Source: Gryganskiella cystojenkinii
Lineage: Eukaryota; Mortierellomycota; Mortierellomycetes; Mortierellales; Mortierellaceae
DNA: 45,641 nucleotides
Reading direction: 5' to 3'
Assembly: GCA_015852425.1 (NCBI GenBank)
Contig: JAAAIG010000162.1
Coordinates: forward strand, 5,704-51,344
Below the pieces are notes generated by a model that was given only the letters and a program-made list of their open reading frames with translations, did no database searches and was not told the DNA's origin. The position numbers and the translations under genes were made by a program. Shown here in pieces: positions 24,558 to 37,308 of the stretch. The stretch's first letter is position 1, and each line of letters starts with the position of its first letter.

Positions 24558-26389
24558 GACCTGAACTAGCACCTTTCCCGGAATTTTTTGGTAGGATACA
24601 TGAAACGAATGCAGAGTCCTGGTGGGGACAAGTAACAACTTCATTGGCCCATTCGACACTCGAAAGAGAGGTCAAAAGGGTGGCACTGTTTATTTTCGAT
24701 TTGTTGACATGTAAAACTTGCAATGTTTTGGGTGTTATCCGCCCGGCTGACATGATCTCAAACAGACGCACAGAGAAAGAGAGAAAAAAAGGGTCAAGTT
24801 AACTCAAAATGGCATTGGTCACTCGAGTCTTGTGAATGGGTTTTCATTAGCCTACCACATCCTTGGGCTGAGGAATGGTTCCTCATTCTGGAAAGCGATT
24901 GGAGAAGAACGGCGAAACGTTGCGGCCACAGCTTTGACATCAACAACAACAAAAAAAAACCAGAATAGACAGCAACGCCAACTACAGTACATGAAAGCAA
25001 TCCCATTTACGATCAACCGAAATTGGGCTGGTTCATAAGAATTTAATTTTGATGTTGCCGTTGCTGCTGTTGTTGTTGCTAGGAGAGAAGTTCTTCAAAC
25101 GGCCTCTTGGAGATGACCTTGACTGTCATGTCATGGACACAAAAATATTATCGCGTTTCTGCCTTTCTGCCCTGCTGACATTGTTCTTCGCCTATCTCAT
25201 TAATAATTTATTCTTCTTAGTTTGTTTGTCAGTTGTTGCTAATCCAAGCGGCAAAGGAGCTTTTTTTCTTGGTATCCTGAGATTCGTATAACTCTTGACC
25301 TCGTAGATCGGGTGGTGGTGGGAATGAAGAAAGGAAAGATCTTTGAATGGACACGTCCTTTCTGGATGAAACACACGTCCGATCAATCAGGCAATGGTCT
25401 ACTTAGCATCCCCGGCCTTTGGAAGCTGACTGCAGTTGAGAATGATCTGGAAACGTACAGGAGCAGATAAAGCCTGTACATTATGAACGACAAATGATGG
25501 AAAGTCATAGAGAGGGCGTATCCCAAGTACCAACACCGTCGTATCTTTTGTGCCCTCGAATATCTACCCCGGCGGAGAATTATTGAGAAGAGACGAAAGG
25601 AAGGAAAAAAGAAAACGAGAACCAACAATTGTCCGGTTAGGCGGGGTGCAAAAAAAAAAAAGAAAAAAAAAGAGGCCCAGTCGCTGTGCTCGGATTTGAC
25701 AACGAACGACAACAAACGCTCCTGCCTTTGGTAGCTTTATTTTCAAAAACGTCTTGGAGTGGCCTGGACACCATCGTCGAGTCCAAAGGACTATTAAATT
25801 CTTGATCCGAGTGTCAAGGAGGGAGGACGATGTACCCTGTTTCTTTATTTTGCTTCACGAGTCGCAAAAAAGCGCTGAAGTTGGACATTCATTTCGAGCT
25901 CTCGATTTGCCACCGCCCACAACGTGCAGTGCCTTTTGCAACGAAGAAAAAAGAATGGGGTGGACTGTGTTGCAAAAAAAAGAGAGCCAGCAAGGAACAA
26001 ATTATTCTGAAAATCAACAGAATAGAGAGCACTCTCTGGACAATTGAAAAAAAATTATTCTAAATTTTTTATTGACAGTCTACTTCAATTGCTCAGAGAG
26101 TAAACGCGATTGAATCGAAAACAGTGAGGTCCTTTGGGTCGGACGGAGAAATGCGTTGAGTCGTGAACGCTCTCTTTTACCTTCTCTTTTTGGTCAAGTT
26201 GGTTTTTGTACAGCTGTTGCGAATGAATTGAAAAAAAAAAAAAATTGAAAAGGACAGCAGAGCCAAAATTGCAAGCAAGGGCGAATATTTGGATGGCCTC
26301 GATCCTTTTCTCGTTCTCTTCTCAATGATGACCTTACTTTGCAAAGGCCCATGGTTATTGTCTGAAGCGACTCACACTTTCTTTCCCCC

Positions 26390-26398
26390 TATAAAAAA
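26390..26398 (+). promoter_or_regulatory. TATA box of the GATA-factor gene
   Basis: TATAAAAAA is followed by a C/T- and CAAC-rich leader. It lies 1.6 kb upstream of the start codon genomically. With the proposed leader intron removed, the leader is about 600 nt. Confidence 0.6.
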
Positions 26399-26909
26399 CA
26401 CAGGCAACACAGCGAGTTCCCACCCTTTTTTTTTCGCATTTTTGTTCTTCATCGTCATTCACCTTTTCTCCGATTTTTACTTCTTATTGTTGTTATTACT
26501 CAACAAGGACTTAACTTCGAATTTACATCCTCTACTTTCCTTTCCGTCTCTCTTTTTCTTCTCTCAACTCTTCGCAACTCGAAGTCGTAACGAAACACAG
26601 CAATTCCTTTTCTCCCTGTCCCTTCTCCTTTTCTGCTGTGCTCCCTTTACCCTCCATCCCCTACCTTTTTTCACCTCGGTCTCTCAGCACTCGCCAAATA
26701 AAGACACGAAGACACACGATCCGCTTCTCCATATCATAGAACTTCGTTCTAATAGCATAAGAACCCTTCTCCTACTCCACTACCTTCGCGATTTACTGCC
26801 GTTCTTTCAGAACATCCGGCAGCAACATCAAACCTCAACCAGCAGTCGGACGACACAAATTCCTCTTTTGACAGACTAACGTTTCTCCCCACAACACGCA
26901 CAACACAAG

Positions 26910-27935
26910 GTAAAAAAAGGCTCGAAGCTGCTCTCACCCCCACCTCCCCTTGTTTTTTGTCCACCCGAGTCACATCCCCGTCCCTGTCTCTCCACAGCAG
27001 TTTTGTTTATAATTTTTTTTTTTTTTTTGGCACCACGCTTTACTTTTTGTGTTTATGTCCGTGTGTGCCTGACTGCAACAAAATCCCCCAGTCCTCTTCC
27101 AATGGCGGACTCTCTTTTGTACTCTGACTTCTCGCTTGTCCCCCACTCTTTCTCTCTCCTTTCTCCTCACTGGACAAGGTTTGACCGTTACTGCCCTCAT
27201 TGTCGGCTTCTCATCCTAATTGAAATTCTCCGCCCCTCTTTCACCCTTTCTCTTCGTCTTTTTCCTGGTTTTCAACTTTACGTCTTTCTTTTTCTATCGT
27301 CTCCAGACAAACAAAGCACTCTGTCACTGCTATCTTTCTCTCTTTTCCTCCCATGTGATATACCACCTATCAGTTATCTTTCGAAAGACAAAGAGACGAT
27401 ACAGAGAGATCGAGAGAAAGATAGGCATGTGGGAAGGACGAGCATGCAAAAGAATGTAGAGGTCTTGAGAACCAATTGTTCGTTTGCCCTTTAGCTCTGA
27501 ATCCGTTTGTTTGTTGGCTGGTGGCAATTGGGAAATATTCTCCGCTCGGTACCCTGTACCCCAGAATTTCAATGGTCCTTTTGTTCTCAGCGAAAAGTAC
27601 CCTTTTGTCCTCGTCCACTCTTTAGGGTCCAACATTTTTTTTATGTTCTGGGCCTTGAATAAGCTCCGTCTCATTCACATTCAAATGTCCTTGTCACTGC
27701 ATTCTCGGCCCCCATTTCGAGACTGAGAGATCGCAGTTACGTGCATAAAGGACCGCAAAGACTGGCAGTTATTATGCAGTTTCTCGTCTCGTTATTCTCC
27801 CTCAACTTTCTGCGATCAGGGTCATCCTTCCTCTTCCATTTTCTCTCTCGTTGGATAACTGCATGTTTGTGTGCCGCAACGCGCCTTGTGCCCTTTGTCT
27901 TTTCCCTCTTTTCTCTTCTTTTTCTATCATTTCAG
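26910..27935 (+). other. Proposed 1,026-bp intron in the 5' leader of the GATA-factor gene
   Basis: The donor CACAAG|GTAAAA and acceptor TATCATTTCAG|CCC flank it. The leader from the TATA box to 26909 and from 27936 to 28033 has no ATG at all, while the intron contains many. That contrast supports removal of this segment before translation. Confidence 0.6.
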
Positions 27936-28033
27936 CCCGACATTCGCACAATCAACACGCTTTACATTCAACTTGCTCGAGATTCTCGACTAATTCACAT
28001 TCTAGCTTGTTTCTACTATCCTTTGCCAGTTGA

Positions 28034-31000
28034 ATGCCGTTCTCGTCAACAGAGACCTCGCCCCTGATCAGCCTTTACATTCCCAACACATACAACAACG
28101 ATAAAAGCAATAAGGCACTCGACTTTGAGAACAGTCTCCCCGAAATCAACGATAACAACAACATCATCATGTTCAACAGCGCCAACAACAACTTTCCACA
28201 GGCACAAACAGCAGCACAAGTAGCTGGAACTACTTCTCCTGCATCATCAACTACCATCGTCACCTCCTCGTCCACCTCCTCTGCGCCCCTCAAGATGGAC
28301 CAACTGGACCCTCAAGTGGCAGCAGCCCTTGCAGCAACAGCGACTACAAATAACTTGTCGCCTGCCAATGGTGGCGTACTCGGTCTCGGTGGCGTCATCG
28401 GTTCTCAGTTCCACAACGGCGGATTGATGACGACCGTTTGGCCCATGGCCCATCGTCATTTCGTTGGGAGCCCAGAGATCCCCCTTGGATTTGAACCGCT
28501 CAGCCCCGAACAGATGATTCAACAACAGATGTTGACCCAATCCAGAACCTTGATGGTCCAGAACATGTCACTATCGTCCTCTTCCCCCTCTTCATCTTCC
28601 TCTCCCTCCATCGCCGTGTCCTCCTCCTCCACAATATCTGCGGCTTCGTCCTCTGTCTCCTCTTCGTCATCCTCGCCCTCCTTGACCTCCGCTTCCTCCG
28701 CGCCTTCCGCATCAGCCTCCGCGGTACAAGGAGACGACTCAGTGTTACTCATGCACAGTTACTCAGGTATGGATAACATAAAAAAAAAAAATGAAGTGGA
28801 TCTATTAACTGTGAGAAGAACAGGAGAGACATAGACGTAGACGCGTCTTTTTGGCTTGTGTTACTTCATCTCTTTTTTCATACTTTCCTGGTTCTTCCCG
28901 TGTGTCCCCACTCCAAACTTTTTTTTTCACCAATTCTCTGCGACCAGTGCTACAAAAGAAGGAGGTCAAAAATGGGAAGGGGAAAAATCAGGCACTCGCT
29001 GGAGGTACGGTGTTTCCTTTGATCTCAAAATGCAGGGAGGGAAAGCAGGGCAATGGTGTAGTTGTTTGTGGTTGTTTTTTTCTGTGGACATACGGGGTGT
29101 GGTTGTCACACAGGTGGTGGGGTTTTCTACTCTCGGCAAATCATAACGTTCCCGACAGTTGGTCCCCCCTCCCGCCCTTTCACAGGCAGTTACTCGTTCC
29201 CTCGTGTCCTGCCAAACCTTTCAGCCAAACAGACGAAAGAAAAAACCACAGAAGTCAACTGCCCAGTCCTGGATGTTGTTAAGCCCGGGGAGAAGGGCTT
29301 CGACAGGGGCACGACAGACCCGAACATTTTTTTTTTTTTTTTTCGCGAACTATGTGGACAAAAACAAAAAAAGGGTTTGTCTGTTCCCGTCTTCAGTACC
29401 ACACCTTTTTTTTTACTGTCACGTTCACATTTCACAACCGATTACAACGTGCTTGTCAAAGCATTTTTCTATTTCTGTTGTTGTCGCGATTTTCGTAACG
29501 TGTGCAAGAGTGAGAGCCTGAGGGACGATCAGAAAACTTTTTGGACGGAGGGAGTTCCATGGTGGATGATGTTCTCCCACGCGTTCATGGGTCTGGTCCT
29601 TCCCCTTACGGTCCCCTTCTCTTTCGCTTTTCCTGTCTCCTGAGCAGACAGTAAAGGACAAAAAAAAAAAAGAAAGAAAAAGCCCTTTTTGCAACCACTT
29701 TTCAGGACTCCCCTTTCAAGCTTTTCTATCCTTTTTTCTTTTTTTACTTGTCCAGTTGACCTAGACTTCTCTTTTATGCGGTTCTACTCTGTAAATTTTC
29801 GACTTGTTTTTTCTTCGCCTTTTTTCATTCCCCTGTTCGCTTGTCCTCCCCTTCAACCAACCTTTCTCTGTCCCCTTCTTCTCCTTTGTTCTTCTACTCG
29901 TACATATCCTTTTTCTATCCATCCCTCATCCCATCCCTCCTTATGATCCGACCCCATTTTTGAACCGACCTAACTAGTCTCAAGGGCTCTTTTCCTTCGT
30001 CCAACCTCTTCCTTTCCTCTCTCGACTCCTCTCGAACTCCTGGTGCATACCAATCGCTTGCATATTTGTTTGTTCTACTCGCTTTGTTCTTGTTTATGTT
30101 TTTGGTCAGTCCTATCCGTTCGTCCTTTTCGTCCTCCCCAGCTGCGTCCTCGAACCACACGGTTACGAGACTACCGGTCTTCTTGTTTTCCTCACTCCCT
30201 GCTTGGTCGCTCCCCTTTTCTCTCTCCCTCTCTTTCTCTTTGTGTCCTCGTGCATGACTGGTCATGTTCAATGAGGCAATGGCGCACTATTCTTCCATGC
30301 AGCTCACCAGCGAAAAAGACAAAAAGAAAGTAATATGGAGAGGAACCAGGTTCGGGGGACATTGGGTTTTTTCTTCCTTCCACTTTCTTTCCTAATTGGC
30401 CCTTTTACGACCGGTTGCATGAGAAAGAAGGATGTCTGCTCTCTCCTTTCTTTCTCTTTTTTTTTATATGTTCAACCTGACTGGCTCCCTTTTCCTCTCC
30501 ATGGTCCCTCGTTCCTCCTTCCTCCTTTGTCCTCCTCTTTTTTCTGTCTCTCTCATTTTTATTTTTATGTCTGGCTGCAGAGTGTTGGAGAGAACGTTCA
30601 GACTTAGCATGATAGCCCTTGGCGTGGTTTCCGCTCTATTCTTTCTGTGTTTTTCTACAACAACCCGATCGCTTCTTACCCCTTCCCTTTCCTCTGACCC
30701 TGGCTCTTCCTACGACATCTCGTGTTCTTTCCACCTTCTACTTTCCTATAATTATGTGGACGTCCCGATGCTAACTACCTTTCTCTCTTCCTCTCTTTTT
30801 ACTTTCCTCTTTTTTCTTCTTCCTCTCTTCCTCATACATTTTACCATCTTACTTACTCTTAATATTAATAATAATTAGAAGGACAGAGTCTAAGCGGTTC
30901 ATATCCCCAACAACGTCAGCAACAACGACCTTCACATCCTCATCTGAACACCCATCGCCCATCACTGCCACAGCAACATATTCAACAAGCTCAACAGTCC

Positions 31001-33466
31001 TTCTTCACGAACACCTTGACCACGACAGCTTCTTCTTCATCCTCTTCCGACATCACTTCCTCATCTGCACCGTCCGTTACCTCGAGCAACAATAACACTA
31101 GTATCCCGGCCCAAACCTTATCTAGCAGTTCCCTCAACGAACCGAGTCTCCAACAGCCATCTCAACTGACCTCTCAGGAACAACAGCAACACGTGATGCA
31201 TCATCAACAACACCATCGCCAACAACACCAGCACCAGCAGCACTCGTACCAACAGCAACCCCATCAATACCAACCACAGATGATGTATCAGCCACAACAT
31301 CTTCAACAACAACAACACAACGATGAAGATCCTTTTGGCGAGTACGTTGGAATGGATCACATGTCTCATAGCCAACTCTTGGCCAGCAACTACCCTCTCG
31401 ATATTCAGCAACATCAACCACAAAACAACAGCAACATCAACCATCACAACAACATGATGGCCTCGAACCAGGTCTGGTCCTCCCTCGCTGTTGCCCTTCC
31501 CTCGGTCCATCTCAACAACGGTCACAGCAATGCCGGTAACAACGTCAGCAGTAAATCCAAGTCCAAGAAGAACTCGTCCGCAGCCACGGCCGCCACCATG
31601 ACTGCAGCCGCTGCGACCGACAAATCGGCCACGACTAAGGTTAAAAAATCCTCTGTTCGCCCACCCCGTGCCCTGGAATGTTTTAATTGCAAGGTGACCT
31701 CGACTCCACTCTGGCGTCGTACCTTGGATCGCAAGCACTCACTGTGCAACGCCTGTGGTCTGTACTACAAACAATATAACGGTCATCGTCCCTTGCATAT
31801 CCGTCACAAGCCCTCGCTCAGTCAGTCGCAACAACGCGAGAACGCGGCGCCCTATACCCTTCCCCCTTCTAACGGCGACGGTAAAAAGGACGAAAATAAC
31901 AACGGTGGTGTTCTCCCCGGCTCTCCTTCTTCTTCGCCTTCGTCCCCCACGAGTCCCAAGGCCGATGACCTCGAGAGCACATCCTCTTCCTCTTCAGTCA
32001 TTGACGAGAACATCAAGGCGGAAGACGGTCAAGCACTGGAACCCGAGGCCGATGTGACGGCTGCATCCTCCAGGACCACATCCCCTGTCATCATAAAGCA
32101 AGAACTCAAAACTGTCACCGAAGCCGAAGAGGACGATCTTTCGTCGGCAGCCCAGGGTATGTACAGCGAAGGACAAGCCACGGTTTGTAAGTCTGTCCAC
32201 CCTGTCGACGGTGCCAAGGTCAAGCGAAGCAGCAGTAGTGGCAACAGTAACAAGGTCCTCAAGGCCGCTGCCTCGCGCCACCGTCAGACGCGTTCCTTCA
32301 CTGGTCCCATCCACACCGACTCCTACATGGGTGTCCCCGTGAACTGTGCCGGTTTGATTAATAATGACAGCGACCACTCGTCATCTCCCTTGAATCAATG
32401 GCACCCATCCGCGTCCTTCCACCCCTTGGATCTGCCCGGCCAACACCCACACCACCAACAGCAGCAGCAACAACAGCAACAACAGCAACATCATCATCCT
32501 TTCCCTCTCCATGGATCTGCCATGGTGGTAGGTCATGTGATCACACCTTCGACCACGCCTACCGGTTTCTTGACCGAGGATCAACTTCGTGAGTCGCCCT
32601 TGAGTTTGGGTCACTGTGGTCCGTTCTCGCCATCGAGTTCCTTGTGCTCACCGATGACTGGGTCGATGATGCCTTCCACCGTTGGTCACGGTCCTATGGC
32701 TCCTTATACCTTGCCGCCCATGGCCCTCTCCGAAACCGAGGGTCAGCAACAGCAACAACAAGATCAAGCGTCCTCGAACGATAGTAATGCTCAAGCGAAC
32801 GCGAACCAAAAGTCGTTGATATTTGACGATATGCGATTCCAGGTTCTGGTCGAACATATGCGCCCGGGTCAAATGTACAAGTTTTTGAACGTTCTCGAGA
32901 ACCGCTGCCATGTGCTGCGTCATCGCCTTGGGATGAACGCCAATGGGCCGGTCACGGCCGAAGAGGCTGCCATGACCATGCTGTCACCCGAACAACAGCA
33001 ACAGCGGATGAACATCCTGTTGGCGCAACAACAGCATCACCGGACGATGGTCTCGACCCCAACGACCGAGTGCGGATTCCAGTCCTTGTCACTCTCGTCC
33101 CCACCTGCCAAGGAGAACTCGTCCTCGTCAGGTCAACCTGTCTACCCTTGGTCGTCCTATGATCAACAGCAGCAGCAGCAGCAATTGCTGGCTTCGTCGT
33201 ATATTTATCACAACGAGGGTCAAGAGTCTTCGATGATGGATCAAGATTACGAACACCAACAGCATCATAATTACCAACAGCAACAGCATCTCCAAAATAT
33301 CGGTGGTGATGACTCTGATCTCGAGGACGAAACAGAGAATCAACAACATCAAGAGTCCTCGTCGTCTTCGACCTTGATGGCCATGATGGCGAGCGAACCA
33401 AAGTTCTGGCAGCAACAACAGCAACAGCAACAGAATCATATGGCGATCTATGCCACCATGGATTGA
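28034..33466 (+). CDS. GATA-type zinc-finger transcription factor, polyQ/Ser-rich
   Basis: Two coding exons, 28034-28766 and 30879-33466, give 1,106 residues. The 2,112-bp intron is phase 1 (TCA G|GTATGG to ATTAG|AA), restoring a Glu codon. One GATA finger is visible: C512, C515, C534, C537 (CX2CX18CX2C) in [14 protein letters not shown] and [12 protein letters not shown], followed by the basic [11 protein letters not shown] predicted helical block around residues 890-930 ([21 protein letters not shown]) is the only other non-repetitive region in the second exon. The rest is Ser-, Gln- and His-rich, with polySer in exon 1 and polyQ near residues 770 and 1090. Expected to bind GATA-core DNA in the nucleus; target pathway cannot be told from sequence. 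ATG 28034 is the first ATG of the inferred spliced leader. Confidence 0.88.
28767..30878 (+). other. Long pyrimidine-rich coding intron of the GATA-factor gene
   Basis: 2,112 bp, far longer than most introns in this window (usually 60-450 bp). The plus strand is strongly C/T-rich from about 29700 to 30870. No independent gene is recognised inside. It could contain an alternative promoter giving a product starting within exon 2. Confidence 0.7.
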
Positions 33467-36400
33467 AGATTCCTTCGTTTATTTTTTTCTCTTTTCTATA
33501 GACATATTTCTTTTGTAATTGTATAAGCGTTCTACATATCTTTCTCTTCTTTTTCCTTTGTAAAAATAGTTCCCTCAACAGTTCATTAAAAAAAAGATAT
33601 CAGCTTTCAGCCTCACTCAGTCTTGACTCTTGTTGATGATATTACTCAGTTGTGGCACTCGCGCCTATCCCGCTTGTGACTTATGATAAAGATAGGGATA
33701 ACTTGAAGAAAGATCGCCCAGAGATATTGAAGATTCAGAGCCATATGGCTCTGATTTCAAGACCCAAAAAAAAAGGCAACCCACGTCACCTGCTCACCCT
33801 ACTCTGTCCCGATCCCCACGGAAATCATGAACACGCGTACTCTCGTTGCAATTGCAATTGAAACGCACCCCTGTCCATTCGCAACGAGGGACAAATCATG
33901 CTTAATGCGAACTGGTCAGCGTGGCATCAACATCAACGCACGCAAAGCAAAAACAACGGTTCACGCGCATTCCGCTTGACCGCAGCTGGTTGCCTTTTCT
34001 CCGTCCATCTCCTCTGCGCCCGAACGCATTCATGCAAGATCTCTTCATCAATGTCGGTCATCCCCTGGATTTTTGAGTAACAAACACCGGCGCAAAAAAA
34101 ATCTTGTCCGTTCAATTTCCATGCAACCACCCCCCTAATCTTATCGAAATTATTGCGCAGGGCAAAAGGGTGGGAGAGACGAGGTAACGCGGCATTTTAT
34201 TTCTTGCGTCTTGTGTTTTGTGTTTTTTTTTGGATTCGCTGACTTAGGAACCAGAGCCTGTGCTGGCCTGAACGCCATTCTCACCATACAAGAGTCCTGG
34301 CCGTCTTTCGCTAACATTGTTTTGCCTTTTTGCTTGCCTTTTGATGATGTGCATAAAACTTGCGTGTACACTCATTTGAGCGGCTGTACCTCGAACGAGG
34401 GCGATGCCAAAGAGATGTAATGACAACACGAACCTCCTTGATCGCGTTTTTTCATTGCCTTCTAAACGTTTCGGACTCGGTGTCCTCTCAATGGGTCTCG
34501 AGCCAAGTTTGTGTCAGTGTTTGTCTTTGATACATGTATCTTTGACGCGTATCCCAAAGCACCCCTGGCTCAAAATTACCTGGCAGGGGTGCGAAAAAGC
34601 ATTTTTTTTTATATTCTGTTCTCCGTTGCTCTCATGTTTTTCTTCCACGCCGTAGGGTATGAGCGTCTTTCATGGGTTGAGGGAAGGGGTCGAGCCATGG
34701 CCCCTCCGTGCTTTTTCAATTTTTTTTTGTTGTGACCATGTCAATTAGTACTTTTCGTTCTGTTAGAAACAAGAAAACAATGGGGGATGAACGTTCGACT
34801 GACCGAGAGGGACCGTTCTCAGCCCACCTTCAGTGATGGCCCTCGTTTTTTTTGTAGGATCTTTTCTTTCTAGAGTCGGTCATTCGATGGCCCTTTTTTC
34901 TGTTCATTAGTTTTTTCTTGGAAAGACGACAGAAGAAAGGAGCGCCGATGAACACGCCGATGAGTATGTTTGAACGGGTAGGGAAGTACAAAGAGAGATA
35001 CAGTTATCTCATGACCAACAAACAGAAAAGAATAAAAAGAACTGGATGGGCATGTTCAGACGCAGGAACAAATGGTCAACCTTTCCCTCAGTTTTCGTGG
35101 AAAATAAATAACTTAATAAGACTATGCATCAGGAGCGGTGAATCATGGCTATTCTCTGACACCACAAAACAAAAGATATATATTTTTTCTCCTGACAACG
35201 CTCTTAACTTTGTCTTCCCTTTACAGAGCAGGCATACAGCCAAATATGGGATCAGGGGGTGCCACCTAAAGAAAAATGTAAAGTCTTTTCTCTCTAACCC
35301 TGTCCCCCAAAAAACGGATTCGAACGAGCCGCACTTTTTACTTTGTTCTTGTGTTGGAGATCAATTCAATGGCGGTGGCTCTCAGGGTCCGGCTTCCCTC
35401 CTCCCTCTCCTTTTCTCTCTTATTGTGTACCCCACACCTGCTACTTTACTTGGTCATCTCCTTTGTGTCCCTCGGGTCATAGTCCCCAATGGTACCAACT
35501 GTTCCAAGAACCGTTAATTTTTATCTCCGTTGAAAATAGGAAAAAGGAAAGGGAGTTGGCTCTTGCTATTTGAGACGATCATTCTTTCCTCCTTTCTCCC
35601 TCTCCTTAAAAAACGCAAAAACAAAACGCCAGATTGTACCTGCGGCCATGTATGGTGGCGGGAAGGAAGGAAGGAGATCTATTGATGGTTCGAGGAAGGA
35701 TGAAAAATTGCGTTACTGCTCTAGGTAATAGCCAGTCTAGATCTGATGGGAGTAATTTAGGTGTTTTGGCGTTGAAGAACATTTTGACCAGTTTTTTCCT
35801 GGACCGATTAGAATAATCTGTCGATGCAATACTCGGCTGGCGGTTGGTTAGGTACCATCAAAAGTACAAGGTACATGTGGCATGGTCAAAAGGTTCTGGG
35901 CATCGGTTGTTACGGATATGCATTACGCAGAACAGCAATAGAAATCTTTCCGAAATCAGCATTTCGGCAACTATGTTCTGCAGTCGAATTGGAAATGCTC
36001 TTGTATCGATCAAAAAAAAAAGTAGGGGGGTTGTGCATGCAGCAGGCTGCCGGTCAGGACAGGGGGGTTGCTGTTGTTGAATGAGACGATGTTCCACGAG
36101 ATCAAATAAAAAGAAAAAGCTTGAACGCCAGCCCTTGAGATGATCCGAGTGTTTTCTTTCAACAACCTTTCTCTTTTTGTCGTGAACCGTTCGAAACAAC
36201 AGTGAAAAAAATGAGGCAAATGATCTCTCACCAAAGGGGGCTGTTTTTATTTGTTGATTATGTATCGTGTCGTCGCCAAGGGAGGACATGGTTTGCATTT
36301 AAAATTTTGCATGTCCTGAACTCTCTTTCTTTCTCTTTTTTTTGTACCTTCGTCGGTTGTCAGTTGGCGATTTGTTGCTGGTTTGCTGACAACTCTGTCC

Positions 36401-36596
36401 GTTGTACGTTTTTGTTCTCAGACGACCCTCCTTTTTTATTGTTGATTCTATGTGGGCGAAAATACATGCATTTTGGAGGAGAAAAGGGGGTGGAGGTTGA
36501 TGTTGCATTGTTTTGCGTTTCCTTTTGTGGACGGTTGTGCGTGTCACTTTCGCGCCTTTCCCCAACAACTCAGAGTTTCTTGACAGTCTAGCATTG
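33467..36596. other. Intergenic region between GATA and seven-helix genes
   Basis: 3.1 kb. The first part (to about 33600, with ATTAAAAAAAAG) is the probable GATA-factor 3' UTR. The rest is upstream DNA of the membrane-protein gene. Frames here show no family resemblance on either strand. Confidence 0.55.
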
Positions 36597-36604
36597 TATA
36601 AAAG
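36597..36604 (+). promoter_or_regulatory. TATA box of the seven-helix protein gene
   Basis: TATAAAAG is followed about 25-30 bp later by a CATCAAATCTCTC-type start region and a C/T-rich leader of roughly 680 nt that runs to the ATG at 37309. Confidence 0.65.
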
Positions 36605-37026
36605 GGGACCATCAATTTTCCATCAAATCTCTCTTTTCACCCATTTTGTTTCCCTCTCTCTTTTTACTTTTTTCTCGATCTCCTCCTCACTCTTAAATTG
36701 ATAAAAGAGTCAACACCACGCTCTCCCTCTCTCTCTTCTCGCTTCTTCCTCTTCCAAATATACCCGCTTTACGATCTTTGTTCCCGACCTTTGCACGACG
36801 TCTGTACTTTTATTTCCGATCCTCGCATCTTGTACGCGAACTCTCTCCACAACAATTTCCGTCTTTGGCACGAAAAAAGCAACGATCGTCTCACTTTTGA
36901 ACTTCTTTTCTTCTTCTCCAAAATAGTACGCCTTTCATCACCCTCCATCTTCAGTCTTGCATCTTTCGGCACAGTCCACTTCTATCTCTGCAACTCCTCC
37001 GCGCCCTTTCGTCCATCTACTCTCTC

Positions 37027-37062
37027 ATGACCAGCAGCAGCTCGAACAATCCCCACCATTGA
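37027..37062 (+). other. Upstream ORF in the leader of the seven-helix gene
   Basis: Eleven codons plus stop (MTSSSSNNPHH). It uses the only ATG I find in the leader between the TATA-box region and the main start at 37309, so it could dampen or regulate translation. It would be lost if an unseen leader intron removes it. Confidence 0.4.
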
Positions 37063-37308
37063 CTCCATTTTCAAGTCTAGGGATTCCTCCTTTTTTTATT
37101 TCTACTCTTCCCGTTGCTCGCATAATAGTACCGATTGCACAAAGCACCCCCTTGCATATTTCTTAACACATAACACTACCTCTTTCTGCATACCCTGGAA
37201 AAACCCTGCCCACCCCAACGCAACCACCTAAAAAAGCAACCACTAAGGGATAACGGTATAACAAAAGAAAACAAAAAAGGGCTAGAACCTCATTCCATTC
37301 CTATAACC

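Larger units (their letters stand above)
15757..26389. other. Gene-poor stretch upstream of the GATA-factor transcription unit
   Basis: About 10.6 kb in which no frame on either strand translates into anything family-like. Frames are short, interrupted and differ in no way from chance. A minus-strand frame at 16241-15972 has a plausible acidic C-terminus but no upstream exon I could join. The DNA is rich in A/T homopolymers and includes C11 (17580-17590), (AC)12 (18673-18696), A24 (19722-19745), CAA units near 21532-21552, G11 near 22473-22483 and the N gap. It may hold distal regulatory DNA, non-coding transcripts or decayed repeats. Confidence 0.6.

Noticed and set aside
26289..26879. 196-codon plus-strand frame before the GATA gene
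   Set aside because: It starts upstream of the TATA box and runs through the pyrimidine-rich, ATG-free leader; composition is that of a leader.
27003..27494. 163-codon frame and its neighbours
   Set aside because: They lie in the proposed leader intron and have no family resemblance.
31016..33466. Treating the second GATA exon as a complete gene from 31016
   Set aside because: The codon there is TTG, and the frame continues upstream to a phase-matched acceptor at 30878.
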